From assembly GCA_033239525.1 (NCBI GenBank), contig BSYO01000024.1:11961268-12025267 (forward strand): 64,000 bases of DNA. The letters are read 5' to 3'. A program made the position numbers and the translations under genes. Below the pieces are notes generated by a model. That model did no database searches. It was not told the DNA's origin and saw nothing but the letters and a program-made list of their open reading frames with translations. The stretch comes from Nepenthes gracilis. Lineage: Eukaryota; Streptophyta; Magnoliopsida; Caryophyllales; Nepenthaceae. Positions 35,702-48,840 of this stretch are shown here, one piece after another (positions within the stretch are counted from its first letter, which is position 1; every line of letters starts with the position of its first letter).

Positions 35702-38552
35702 TGTTAGGAATGTGGGCCCTCGATCCTAAAACCCATAATTAATTTATTTTATAACCCGTAATTAATTTAAAATCAAACTTAATTCTAAGACATCCAAATC
35801 CCAATTTGGTTTTCATTAATATTAAATTAAATTTTAATTTTGACCCATGAACAAACATAAAATAAATCGACTTAAACCCAAATCAAATGCTTGGATGCGA
35901 ATTTAAATCAAATATCGCCTAAATAGTAATATAATTATTTGAACACATGGCCTAAATGTCACGTCTAAAAGTAATTCTAAAACTTAACAAAAATATATTA
36001 ACTAAAATTAAAATATCCAACAAATAACTTCAACATGGTATTAAATTTGACAATATCCCCAGTTGGTGACCATATACAAACATTTAACAAAAATGAAATA
36101 TTAACTGCTAATTCAAATAATTATAACACCACTAATATATTCTAAAACATCCTAAAGACAAGTCTCTCCAAGCCTTTCCACGATCCAAAAATCTCTATGA
36201 TTTTGTCTAAACTCGCTAATTTAAAAGGCTAGCAAAGAGTAACAAGAATGAGACCAATGTTTAACAAAATATGTATAAATTTTAGATGTGGATATATCAA
36301 ATGAAACATTTAAAAGATAATGTCATGTTCAAAGTCTAAAATGCTATTAATATCAACATTATAATAAAACAGACAAAAGTCATATATTAATAATCAAACA
36401 CGCCAAAAATTATAAAAATGTAGAAATCATATTAAAATCGTATAAGTGCTTAAAATCGAACGACATTTGGAAATCGATCAATACATATGAAAATGTGAAA
36501 TACATAAAAATCATACGAATATATAAAAATTAAGGATTAGTGATAATCTCACTAATAAGAATTGAATATCAAAATTTGAGTTATAATTATTTCTATATAG
36601 TCAAAGGCTATATATAATTATTTATAACTTGTAGATAGGTCAATTACATATTATTCTATATTATTATGGTCAAATATTATTTTTCTAACCCATAAATATT
36701 ATGTTTGGCATTCAATTTGTAAATAATATATTAAGGCATACTCAAATATATTATACCAATTTTCTATAATGATCATCATTTAGTCAAAATTAAAAATTAT
36801 AAACTAACATATAAATATAAGAATGTTTTCACAAATTGAAAAATAAATTACTTTATCAAAATTAAAGTAAAGTTTTTATCAAATTTTCTTATAAATACAT
36901 GACATGTAAGAATAATAATGTAAAAATTACTGACATACAGGAACTTATACGTTAAAATCAATGATATATAAGAATATTTAAATAAAAATTTATTTTTATT
37001 TAGATAATTAATATTATCAAATGTTATAATTTTAAAAATATTTTTTAAATAATTGAAAAGTACTTATTTGTAATTAATAAGAGATTACTTAATAATAAAA
37101 GTTATTTAAATAATAAATAAACTTTATATATAGGTTAATCCGGTCCATCCTGCAAGCCTATCTTTTTGGCATTTATTAGTTAGGTATCCATTTTTTTTAG
37201 ATTTTTAGGACAAAATGCGTAAAAAACCAAAATAAAATCAAAGCATGTTAGTTTATATTTTCGTGCTACTATATCAACACGAAATTTAATTTGACCATTT
37301 CATATTAAATAGCGTATTTGTTAAGTTTTGAGATCAGATCTAATTTCGTTTAAAAGTCCTTTATACTTTCTGGGAAGGCAAGTACCATATCTGCTAGTTA
37401 ATCTTGTCCTACCACAATTTTTTTTTCATAAAAAGACATCTTTATTTATGAACAGAAAGCAACATTTTCACGCAATTAATATGAAATAATTCACCTTCAA
37501 ATGTGACCTTTAATAAAGATATAAAGATAGTGCTATATTGGGGGTTTTGGTATGAATTTTTACAAATGGCCTCATTAATATGTTTTGAAATTAGGCCCAT
37601 TCCAATTTTAAACAAAATTCACTTTGAAGGAAGGCATAAGACATCAATCCTCGTTAGTACATTGCACATCCGCTGACCTTTAACCGACCCTCACGTGAAT
37701 ATTGTGTGACTTTTTGATAATTATCTATTTATTACAATACTTATAAGGGAGTGACAAAAAACCCAAAAGCACTATCATATCAGTATCCTAATTAATGCAT
37801 GAAGCTCATTTTCTTTGCATAAACACCACATTAGACAAGTTTCGGGGTAAATAATTTTTTGGATAGATATACCTAGTACATCTTATATATTTACTATTGA
37901 ATTTTTATTGAATAAGTAGATAATTTAATTTATAAAAATTATATATAATATTTTAATAATGTTAATATTTACTTTAGTATTTAATTTAATAGTAAATTTT
38001 AATGTTTTAAATTTTATCTCATTAATGTGCTTTTTTTCACTTGCTAAATTGAAGTGAAATATACTAAGTACTAAACACATCTCTCCAATGAGATGCATTT
38101 CCCTCAAATCCATGCTGGACTATGAATTGTTCTCTATAAATTTACCTTCTTCATCCTTCTCTTTTCTTCTCTTATCTTTTTTTATTTTCTCTTTCTCTAT
38201 CTTCTCTAAAATTTAAATTAAAACTAAATTAAAATCGATCATATAATCTATCCATAATAAACTGGTTCATGTAAGCTGATCAATGCAAAGTGACAAATTT
38301 CATACTACGCACAAATTCCTAACACGCATACATCAGATGTTGACACATAATCAAAATATGCACAAGGGCCACTTGTGAGCACTTGAGGCACAAATATTCT
38401 ATTTAAATCATAATTATGCGTGGAACAAACGTCACTTAACTCACTTTGATTAAACACTTAATTTTGACCTAAATCTATAATTAATATCAAAATTTTATTA
38501 ATTTAATTAGATGTAGCATTATTAAAATTATTTTTAAAATTTGTACCTTATA
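35702..38552 (-). repeat. 3' LTR of the Tekay-like element, interrupted by copy B
   Basis: Homologous to 42896-44856 from TGTTAGGAATG to about 36987, then interrupted, resuming at about 38133 with AAATTTACCTTCTTC and a pyrimidine tract. About 270 bp of LTR corresponding to 44215-44485 is missing at the interruption. Confidence 0.75.
36988..38132 (-). mobile_element. 1.2-kb dispersed repeat, copy B (inverted relative to copy A)
   Basis: Reverse complement of 29500-30693 with many substitutions and small indels. It sits inside the 3' LTR of the Tekay-like element, so it arrived after that element or moved into it, together with loss of about 270 bp of LTR. See copy A for landmarks. Confidence 0.68.
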
Positions 38553-38859
38553 ATTCCTTCCACCTTATCCTCAAAATTTTAAGTATCTCTATAAAGAAAT
38601 AAATAATGATACTTCTCCCAAATTTAATTCTCTCTCTCCCATGTGACTTCTTTAAATAAGTGGTTTATTTATAAGATTTTGACCAACATAATCACCTTTA
38701 TTCAAAATATTTGATCTCATCTCTCCAAAATTTGGAACAATTCCACAATGCATATTAAATATTCATTAATCTTCAACTGTTTATCCTTAATAATGTGCAA
38801 AATATTGTAGATGTATTTACAGAGTATTGAGACATGAAAGATGTTATGTTCATCTTCAA

Positions 38860-41520
38860 AGATGGAAGGTAAATATAATCTATAAGCTGCTTCTTCAATT
38901 TTTTTAAAAAAAATTTAAACTTTCTAATAAATATTGGCTTTAATTTACCTTTCAACGAAAATCGAAAGACTCCTTTTGATGGAGATATTTTTAAAGCTCA
39001 ACCCTTTTGTCACCTATGAGCAATTTGAACTAATTTTGAATATGATAAATTTTATCAAATATCTTAAGGATCACCTCTAACTCCAAAAATTTTCTATCTC
39101 CAACATCTTTCCAATAAATTGGGCAATAATATTTCCTTCCATATGATACTTCTGAAGGGGTCATATTGATGCTTGCCTAATAACTATTATTATGGATAAC
39201 TCGGCTAATGATAAATAAGTATCCCAATTTTTTTATTTTTAAAATTAAAACTCTCAACATGCCCTTCAGAATTTGAATCGTCCTCTTTGATTGTCCATTT
39301 ATTTGGGAATAATAAGCCATGTTGAATTTCAAACTGATGCCCAGTTTTTGATGTAATTTTTTTAAAATTTAAATAAAAACCTTATATCACAATCTTGCAT
39401 GATTGAAGCTAAGATCTCATAAAATCTGACTACTTTATTTTTATATAATCTTAGCAAACAATTTCTCAAAAATATTATTCTCATAGTGGCAATATAGGCT
39501 GACTTGGTTAGTTGATCAACAATCACCTAAATTGTATTATGAATCTATGCAATTCCAATAAGCCTATCACAAAATTTATTATTAAATACTCTAACTTTTT
39601 ACTATGGGTTGTCATAGGTTGTAAAAGACCTAACAACTTTTTGTGTATGACCTTCGCTTATTGATAAATCATACAACATCCTACAAAGTCGTAATTTTTT
39701 CTTCATATTTCACCGGAAAAAATCATGATACATCGTATTATTGTCTTGGTGGATAGTATACTTGGATCAATAAATTTTAATTCTTCTCATAATTTTTTAA
39801 AATTGGGTACATATATTTACTCCCGAAACCTCAAGATTTTATTACCCTGGATACTAAAATCAACTCTGACTCTCCACTTAAATCTTCGACTATATCTAAC
39901 AAGAATAGATTATTCTTTTATATTCCTTTAATTCTTTTAATTATCTCTAGTTTCACATGAAAATACCATAAATCATACGCAAATTTTGAGAATATCTTTT
40001 GACGTCGCATTTATTTATGCTGTCAAGCATACCCATGTCTTTAATATTCAAATGGGCCATCAAATTCATTGTCTTACAACCCAAAGCATCCGGTACCATA
40101 TTGAATATTTCAAGTTGATATTAAATATTATAATTATAACCCTTCCATAAATCTATCCATCTTCTTTATTTTATATTCAACTCCTTTTAAAATAATAGGT
40201 ATTTTAAATTTTTATAATTCGAATACATAAAAATTTCTCTACATACAAATAGTATTTTTAAATTTTTAATGCAAAAATGATTGCCGATTACTCTAAATTA
40301 TGGATAGAAAAATTCTTTTTTTATAGCTTTAGTTACCTAAATCTGTAAGCATTTATCTTCCCACATTGTATTAAAACGCACTCCAACCCATTCTCAGATG
40401 ATTATAATAAACAACATATCCCTTGAATCCTTTTGAAATGGTTAAGATTAGGATAATTATTAAACAATCCTTCAACTCCTAAAAACTCATTTCACACTTT
40501 GTCCTAATAAAATTCTACCTTTTTTTTTTGTATCAATTAGGTCAATAGCATTATAATACTTAAAAATTCTTCATAAATTTTTAATAATATCTGATTATTC
40601 CACACATAAAAAAACTTCACACTTTCGTTAAGGCTCTCAGTCAACTCCAACTTTTTCTTATTTCAATCTTTTTTGGGTCAACTAAAATACCTCTTTTAAA
40701 TATTATGTAGTCTAGAAAATCAACTTTTTTTAAAAAAATTCACCTTTAAAGATCATATGGCCTAGAAAACCAACATTTTCAAGCAAAAATGCATCCTTTT
40801 TCAACTTAGCATATATTCTCGTTTCTCTAAGCGTTTAAAAAGTAATCCTCAAATGAACCTTATAATCTTTATAGCCTATTGAATATATTAATATATCATT
40901 AATCAAAACTATCATGAATTTTTTGAGATAAGGTTGAAATGTTTAACTAATCAAATTCATAAATGTTGTAAGAATATTAGTTAATTCAAAAGACATTACA
41001 AAAAACACATAATAATCATGCCTAGTTCAGAAAATTGTCTTTGCCACATTCTCCTTCTTAATCCTTAGTTAATGATAATCCAATTGAAAGTCAATTTTTT
41101 TTAGAATACTTAGTCTCATTACAACTAATCAAATAAATTATCTATCATTGATAACGAATACTTATTTTTTATGGTTACTTTATTTCACTTCTGATAGTCT
41201 ATACACAACCTCATAAACCAATCATATTTCTTTACCAACAAAACCAATGCACCCTATGATGGCACACTTGATTGAATAATGCCCTTCTCTAATACATTTT
41301 ACAATTATTTCTTTAATTCCTTTAATTCTAAATATGCTATTTTATACCAGACTTTGAAAATTGCCACCAATCTTAATATTATCTTTATCTCAAACTTAAT
41401 CTTCCTATTTAGAGGTAATTCACGTAAACTTTCAAAAATACATTCTCAAACCCTCTTGCTAGAGAAATTTCTTTGCTATATTATGACTTTCAGCGATATA
41501 AAATAGACTAAATATGATAA
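38860..41520 (-). pseudogene. Reverse transcriptase to integrase remnants (Tekay-like pol)
   Basis: RT: ELKEIIVKCIREGHYS near 41300 (the segment before the usual VKKKDGS block) and LKKFMIVLINDILIYS near 40890-40930, the F-x-D-D region with one catalytic Asp changed to Asn. Integrase: YSQINGQSKRTIQILKGMLR near 39250-39320 (family pattern H-P-Q-T-D-G-Q-S-E-R-T) and SYGRKYYCPIYWKDVGDRKF near 39100-39160, followed by the LELE/IKRSL-like C-terminal region to about 38930. Stops and frameshifts are scattered through all domains, so no product is expected. Confidence 0.8.
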
Positions 41521-41639
41521 ACACCTGCCTTTCATTAAATGGCATGTAGGGCCAAAATCATGTAGGTTGACCTCTTTTATTTTATTCCTAGAAACTAAAA
41601 TGGCTAACTGTGGAAGCAATCCAAACTAGTATAATAGGA

Positions 41640-42835
41640 TGTCAACTAATTTATACCTAATATTATATCAAAGTTATGCATATTTAACAAAATCAAATAT
41701 ACTGTCAACTCAAACTCACTTACTCAAATAATACATATAAGGTATGCAACACTGGTTATTGAAAATATATCCATAAATGTAAATACCACTATTAAAAAGT
41801 CCATAATCTTAGGTGATGATTGAAAATAATATATAAACTTAAGGGACACAAAAAAATGTGTAGAACCCAAGTCTAAAAGTACATTTGCTGATATCTCAAA
41901 AATTAAAAGTTAACCTTCTATCATCAAAGGAGACTCATCTATATCATTGGCCGTCACTGTAAATGCTACACCCAAAATTCCTTGGCTTTCTAATAGCTTG
42001 CTTTAGGGGTTAGGGCCAGTCATTAATCATGTGATCGGATTGGATACAATTGAAATATGTTCCCATTTGCTTCTAGCAAGGTCTTTCTCTATGCAGCTTT
42101 CCATAATATATATATATATATATATATATTGGTAAGTAGCTTTCCACAATATAAGCACACAGATTTTGATTATTGCTGGCCTATCCAAAACTTCTCCACA
42201 CATCATTAATCTCAAGGTCACTGATTATTTTCAGATTATATTGTTCAACAATTGTAAAAATTTTCTTGTTCTCCTCCTCTCATCTATTACCATAGGTAGA
42301 GCATAACGAGCAAATTATGTGAATTTAGTGTCATAATCCACCATGTTTCTATTCATGCGTCATAAATAGATAAACTCATCTTCCTTCTATTTTTGCAGAC
42401 ATGTAAAAAGTACTTGTTCAAGAATTCCTCCACATTCTAAGGAATGTTCTCATTCTCCAATTATAAAATTCTTTTATTTATTTCTCACTAATAGTTTGCC
42501 TTTCTCTCAAACTTGTATAAGGCAAATATCACCTCATCCACTTTTAGGGAATTAATTAATTTAAAGACCTTCTCAATATGATGAATCTACTAGGTGTCCA
42601 CCTTAGTCGAATCTAAATAATGAAAAATCTTTGTCTTTCTTTCATTTATAGATTGATCATTGGTTATCAAATCAATATGTGGATTCACACAGCCAGCTCC
42701 AAATTTGGTTGCCTCTGCACCATCCGATCTATTACTTTTCCCATTCTTGCCATTGTCGCAAGATATTCCTTCTTCTTGTTTGAGCTTCTGCCACTTTGTC
42801 TATTTGATATTTTTATACCTATCATGACATAATTA
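41640..42835 (-). pseudogene. gag and protease remnants (Tekay-like)
   Basis: Gag: MARMGKVIDRMVQRQPNLEL near 42700-42760; EEFLNKYFLHVCKNRRKMS near 42370-42440, matching the F-x-x-x-F-x-x-K-Y-F-P...R block of chromovirus gag; a half zinc knuckle VCLYCGK near 42150. Protease: ANVLLDLGSTHFFVS near 41840-41900, the family's V-L-F-D-S-G-A-T-H-S-F-I-S. All in broken frames. Confidence 0.7.
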
Positions 42836-42895
42836 AAAATTTAAATCTTCAAATCAAATAAAATACTTTTCTTAAGACTTTTTTTTATTCCATTT

Positions 42896-44856
42896 TGTTA
42901 GAAATGTACGTCTTTGATTTGAAATCTACTTTTTTTTATTTTATAACCTATAATTAACTTAGAATCATACTTAATTCTAACAAGTGCAATTTTCAATTCG
43001 AGTTTTATTAGCATCAAATTTGACTTTAATTTTAACCTATAAATAAATATTAAATAGACCGATTTAAATCCAAACCAAATATCGAGACATAAATAAAAAA
43101 TAACTACCGTTAAATAACCCAAATAGTAATATTATTATTTGAGTATATAATTTAAAAGCCACGTTCAAATAGGTTTGAAACTTAACAACTACATGATTTA
43201 AACCTTAGATAAGGAAAAATATCTTAATTAAAATCAATGCATCCATCAAATAACTTCAACATGGTACTAGATTTAACAATATCCTCAATGGGTTGTCAAA
43301 TACAAACATTTACCAAAATTGAAATATTAACTGCTAGTCTGAATAAATACAATACAATTAAAACATTCTTAAACATCTCAAATACTAGTTTCTCGAAACC
43401 TTTCGATGATCCAAAAATTATCACAATTTCATCTAACCTTGCTAATATAAATTGTTAGCAAATAATGGTAAAAATGATCCTAAGTAAAGTATGTGTAAAT
43501 TTTATATGTGAATATATTGAACAAAATATATAGGAGACAATGTCATATTCAAAATTTAAAATGCTGATATTATCAACATTACGATAAAATATGTGAAAGC
43601 TATATAATAATAACCAAACATACTAAAAACTAAAAAACACAAAAATCACGCTAAAATCATATAAGTGTTTAAAATCGTATGATATATGAAAATCAATCAA
43701 TACATATGGAAATGTGAAATATACGAAAAGTGTACAAACATATAGAGAATAAACGACTGGTGATGCTTTTCCCAACAATGGCCAAATATTAAAATTTGAG
43801 TTATGATTATTTTTATATAGTCAAAAGCTATACACAATTATTTGTGACCCATAGATAGATTAACTATATAATATTTATTATAGTTGGATTGAACGTCATT
43901 TTTCTAACCTATGGATATTATATTCAACCTTTCATTTATAAATAATATAATAAAATATATCTAAATATATTTTAATCAATTATTTATGATAGTCCTTATT
44001 TAGTAAAAACTCAAATATCTACACCAAAATACAAATATATGAATATTTTCTTAAACTGAAAAACAAATTACTTCATTAAAGTCAAAATAGAATTTTCATC
44101 AAATTTTCTCATAAATATATGACATGCGGGAATAATAATGCAAAATTATTGACATGTAGGAACCTATGTGTAGAAATTAGTGATATATAAGAATATTTAT
44201 ATAGAAATTTTAGTACCTAAATATCATTTGTATAAATTTATGTCACATAGAAATATTAGTTTGAAAATGAGTAACATTTAAGGATTTAAATATGGTTTAA
44301 CTGAACTTAAAATATGAAATTTCTAAAATTTTATGGAATCGGAATAAATTAACAAACATACAAAGTATAATCAAATATAGTAAGAAAATATCACATGTAT
44401 TGAACAAGAAATATTTAAAGATTTCAGAAAAAATCAGTAATAAAATAATAAAGATATTTAAATGCACTTACATTCATTTTAATTTGTTAAAAATTTACTT
44501 AAATTCTCCTCAAATTCACATTTTCCTTCCTTCTCTCTCTTTTCCTCTTGTCTTTCTCTTTCTTTTCTCAAATCTCAGTTGCAATTAAGTTAAAATCAGT
44601 CAAAAAAATCATTCATAATAAGTTGGCACACATGTTCTACTCAGCCAAAACTTAGGCACAACGACGAATTTGACAGCACTTTAGGCACCGGCATTCTACC
44701 CAAATCACACTCATGCATAAGTCATACGCCACTCGGGTTTAATTCACTTCAATCCAATATTTAGTTTTATTTTGAATCCATAAATAACATTAAAAAATTT
44801 ATCAATTTAATTAAATCTAATATCATTAAAATTCTTTTTAGGATTCATAAACTACA
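42896..44856 (-). repeat. 5' LTR of the Tekay-like element
   Basis: About 1.96 kb, TGTTAGAAATG at the left end; matches the LTR at 35702-38552. Immediately outside it, on the minus strand, TGGAATAAAAAA could be a decayed initiator-Met-tRNA primer site (TGGTATCAGAGC), but only about 7 of 12 bases agree. Confidence 0.75.
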
Positions 44857-46278
44857 TATTAATAGCTACTCGGTTTGTTGATCAGGTCGTTGCTAAATTG
44901 GTGTCTAACAATCTGAGGCCCATCACCTTGATCGCAACTTAGACAGTTGAATTCGAATCAACTTGAATTTTGGTTGAACCCATCAATTATAGATTGCCTG
45001 TATTACGTGTTATGAAGACTTAAATTTGATTTATTTATAGTCTAAAGTAACATTAAATTCATAATATATACATATATATATCTCAAAAACTCAAAAACTC
45101 TAATCGGCATTAAATTGAATCACTAAAATACTCTTCTGTATTCATTTCAAATAGTGTAAATATGATGTTGAAGTTGCTCAGTTTGATAAATTACAGTTAG
45201 GTTATGTTTGGATTTCATCTTTTTTTGAGTCCTTGAACCGTTTTCTGAAGATCAATCGCATCGAATGAAAGTTGTTTTATATTGAAATCGTTTGGTTAAG
45301 CCATGCAAATCAGAACACTTTTGAGGGTCTACTTTGGTTATAGCAAAGGCAAGGAATTGGAAGATCTTTAAGCACATTTTCATATCCCATTAGATGATAG
45401 TATGAACATTATATTTGCATTTTTATTTTTATTTTTCTTATTTTTACTTCTCAGTTGAATTCCTTGCATTCCATATAGCTAAACTGGCCTAAATGTAAGC
45501 ATATGGTTGTTTGTTTTCCTATTGAATGCTTCTCACAGCATGCCAACTTTCTTACTTATAACACAAAAAAGCCTTGAAAATGTTCTTTCATTTGGCAACT
45601 GGGATTTCATTGAGCTGCAATACGGGACTTCAAGGACATACCTTGTCAATGATAAACTGATTGACCCGGAATGGGATATTGGATGCTATACGATTGATAT
45701 TACCGATTTTGAACCCTATTGACACGGATATGTTTTAATATCATGACAAAATCATATTACTTTATAATATCAATGATATATTATATTATATTATATTATA
45801 TTATATTATATTATATTATATTATAGTATATTATATTATATTGGCTAATATATGTTAGTATTTGACCTTTTTAATACTGATATTTTTCGATATTACAATA
45901 AAATCGTATTATTTTGCTATATCAATGTATCATGTTATGTTAGTAGATATATGAACAAATATTTGTCAATAGTTTTCTGTTTATTAAACTTTTTTATGTC
46001 AAAGAAATGTATATATCACCACATATAGTCCATACCAATATGTCCATAATTAATATCGATACTAATATTCTCATTCATTTTGCCCACATATTTGTTTCGT
46101 TCACATAATAAACTATTTCCTAACCAAGTAGGACGGTATTTCAAGGGAAGTCAAATATCCGTTGGTTAAATTTTACTTCTTGTAAATTGAAGTGAAACAT
46201 ATTATTTTAATTTCTGATATTAATAAGTTGCCTTTATCTTTTCCTATGTTTTCCCCCCTAAGTTGTGGAAAATTTGAG
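44857..46278. other. Spacer upstream of the patellin remnant
   Basis: AT-rich. A 71-codon open frame at 45507-45722 contains the protein-like stretch FGNWDFIELQYGTSRTYLVN, but I recognise no family and found no exon partner. A 40-bp block beginning ATTAGATGATAGTATGAACA at about 45389 recurs at about 46770. Confidence 0.4.
45776..45842. repeat. (ATATT)n pentanucleotide microsatellite
   Basis: About thirteen ATATT units with a single A-to-G interruption. Confidence 0.9.
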
Positions 46279-48840
46279 GCATTTATCAATTTTCCTTGGT
46301 GGTATGTAGCCTCCTATACTATGATGAGCCCCTTCATGGGCAAAAGGACCCAAAGAAAGTTTATTTTTTGCACCACCATCTACAATCGTTGTAACCCTTT
46401 TGAAGTTAGTATTAGAATTTTCCTACATAATATAACATTATTTGATAATTTATTAAAATAATTAAATATTAATATTTCATATAATCTTGTTATATTTTAT
46501 AAGAGATATTATTTTTTTATTAGCACGATATTTGATAAAAAAATATTATTTATTTAATTATAAAATTGGTTCTCCTTACACCTTATAAATAACAAAAATA
46601 CCGATTATTATTGAGGATAATAGTGAGCAATTTTTTCTAAATAATGAGAATGATTTTTCATATTTGAATTTGAATGAGATTTTACAACTTTTATTAACTC
46701 TAAATTTTGTTGGAATATGGGTCATTTCTTTATGCGGGCTCATATACGATTAGCATAACTTCATATACGATTAGATGATAGTATGAACATTATATTTGCA
46801 TTTTTATTTATTTATTTTTTTTAGTGATAATTGGCTTGATTTTTACTTTATAACTAGCTCGGTTGAAATACCCGATCGGAGTCGTTTGCATTTGGGTCCA
46901 TATTTGGCCAAAGTAAAGTTTGGCTAAACTGGCCTAAAGTTTGGGCCAAAGTGGAGATACTTGGCAAATGAAGTTTGGTTGTTTGTTTTATAATCTAACT
47001 CCCATATAAAATTATATAACTATCATAAATGAAAATAAATAAATGCAAAGGAAGAAATTAAAAAAATAGAAAATTAATTTTTCTGTTATACTCTATTCTT
47101 TAATAATTTTTATAATTAAAAATTTTTGTAATCAAAATTTTAAAAATAAAATTTTATATTTCTTTCCCATAAAAATTTATATTATAAAAATTATAATCTA
47201 ACTCCCATATAAAATTATATAACTATCATAAATGAAAATAAATAAATGCAAAGGAAGAGAAATTAATTTTGTATTTTTTAAAAAATAAAATTTTATATAT
47301 AAAAATTTATATTATAAAATTATGAAATAATTAATAATTCTGATAATTCCTAAAAAGTTTAAGTTGTAGTGTTCTTAGAAACAGTAGATACGGTCGTGTT
47401 CTCTTCCATCGGCGTCATATATTTTATTTCGCATTCACTTTTAGGTTAAATTTGCGCACAGATACATATCTGTCGAGCAAGTCCCAATTCGATACGGCGG
47501 CTTAAGCCTGGGCTACTGTGATTGCAATCTGAATTCACGGTCGATAACCCAGACGCAGAAATTAACATAGAACCGATGACTAAGCAATTTATGGAAATCT
47601 CGGTTTCTCAGGTAGTAGGCTTCATCCTCTATACATTCCAGTTGAGGCTTGAGTGTTGCTTTCGGAGATTTTAGATTCTTGATGCCGGGTTTATTGATGC
47701 ATGCTTGCTTTACATTGAAGGATTTGTTAGGCAGTGGGCCAAATTTCACCGACGTGGAACTGATAAGAATTCTCTAATTAGGATCAAATTCACCGCCCCC
47801 TCAGTTCAAATTTCAGAGGAGGTTAAATGATAACATAAATTCATAGAAAATAAAGCACAACAAAATGAAAATATGCAGTAATCATTCTTAACTAAAGGAA
47901 AAATTATCGGAGAAAACTCCTCACTATAAAGTAAGTCTTATTACAACAAAACCACTTCAAATTCACAAGAAACTTAGGAAAATCGAGCAATAAGAGACAA
48001 AAGAGTAAATGCAAAAAACCACCGGTAAAAAAATATTTTATACAACTACTAGAACAATATACCCTAGATCAGAACAAGATTTGAAGCCCAACGGGTTTGC
48101 AAAATCTCCTCCTCTTTCCCATCCTCTCTCAATTCAACCATCAAATGGTGTTTGAGAATGACTTTTATTTTTCCTCTACTCAGCTATCTTAGAAACAGAA
48201 TACAATCACAAAGTTAAAAGTACCAAAAATTTTTAGAGACACACCATCAGAAAAGCTTCCTTAACTAATTGGAAAAACACTTAAAAATGTGTCTGGCGTT
48301 CAAAAACCAAGAGGAAAACTTATGAGAAACTACCCTGGCACATGCATTCATCATGTACTGAACTATCCAAACACGTGCACTCCTTGTGCACCCATCAGGC
48401 ATGATCATTCTGTGCAATATTCGCACATGCTTCCTTCTGGTGCGCATCAAGCATGGTTCAATTGTCCCACTGAAAATTGCATTCACTTGAGTAATCATTG
48501 TGCAAACATCTAACGAGCTTCCCTTGTTGCTCTAGATTCCAACACAACATGTATATTGGGTGTAGAACTCACAAGAAAATGACCCGAAATCCAACATGAT
48601 TAATGTCCCAAGTAGTTGTTATTAATAGTTTGGGAACTTCGTGTACTAGGATGGGAAGTAACTTACAGTGCTGAATACGTCCAACTCTAAAGAGATGGTT
48701 ATACGGTGATTATATTAAAGGCAATAAAGATGAAAATAAATGATGATCCTGTAATACGTAGCATCTATAAAACCAGTGAAGTTGGAGAGATTGTTCTTTC
48801 TGTCGACAACAAAACTTTCAAGAGATGGAAGCTTGTCTAG
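46279..48840 (+). pseudogene. Unprocessed patellin (Sec14-GOLD) pseudogene fragment, C-terminal half
   Basis: Patellins are plant phosphoinositide-binding Sec14-GOLD proteins acting in membrane trafficking and cell plate formation. Three exons are visible. Exon at about 46279-46404: AFINFPWWYVASYTMMSPFM then GKRTQRKFIF, the end of the Sec14 lipid-binding domain. Exon 47462-47611: YISVEQVPIRYGGLSLGYCD then, one frame over, EFTVDNPDAEINIEP. Exon 48629-48840: VWELRVLGWEVTYSAEYVQL, DGYTVIILKA and GEIVLSVDNKTFKR, the GOLD domain. Splice sites are kept (AA|GTTAGT, CACAG|A giving K-Y-I, TCAG|GTAGTA, AATAG|TT). Lesions: a frame slip in the T-run near 46370, a one-base deletion near 47529, an in-frame TAA near 48693 (L-stop-R-D), and a stop two residues after KRWK. 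The 5' half of the gene (N-terminal region and most of Sec14) is absent. Introns retained, so not a retrocopy. Confidence 0.82.
46988..47257. repeat. Direct repeat of 67 identical bases, offset 203
   Basis: TTATAATCTAACTCCCATAT to AATGCAAAGGAAG is identical at 46988-47054 and 47191-47257, within an intron of the patellin remnant. Perfect identity suggests a much more recent event than the pseudogene's decay. Confidence 0.9.

Larger units (their letters stand above)
35702..44856 (-). mobile_element. Decayed Tekay/Del-like Ty3/gypsy element with both LTRs
   Basis: Minus strand order: 5' LTR (42896-44856), gag, protease, RT, RNase H, integrase (to about 38860), polypurine tract (AAGGTGGAAGGAAT near 38560), 3' LTR (35702-38552). 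Both LTRs begin TGTTAGRAATG on the plus strand and match along their length, for example CAAATAACTTCAACATGGTA at about 36018 and 43245. The left LTR contains the 1.2-kb repeat copy B. Coding remnants carry frequent stops and frameshifts. Integrase-RT order and motifs place it in Ty3/gypsy, and long AT-rich LTRs suggest Tekay/Del; a chromodomain was not identified. Confidence 0.82.

Noticed and set aside
45507..45722. 71-codon ORF considered as an upstream patellin exon
   Set aside because: Sequence does not match the Sec14 portion expected there and lacks matching splice phase.
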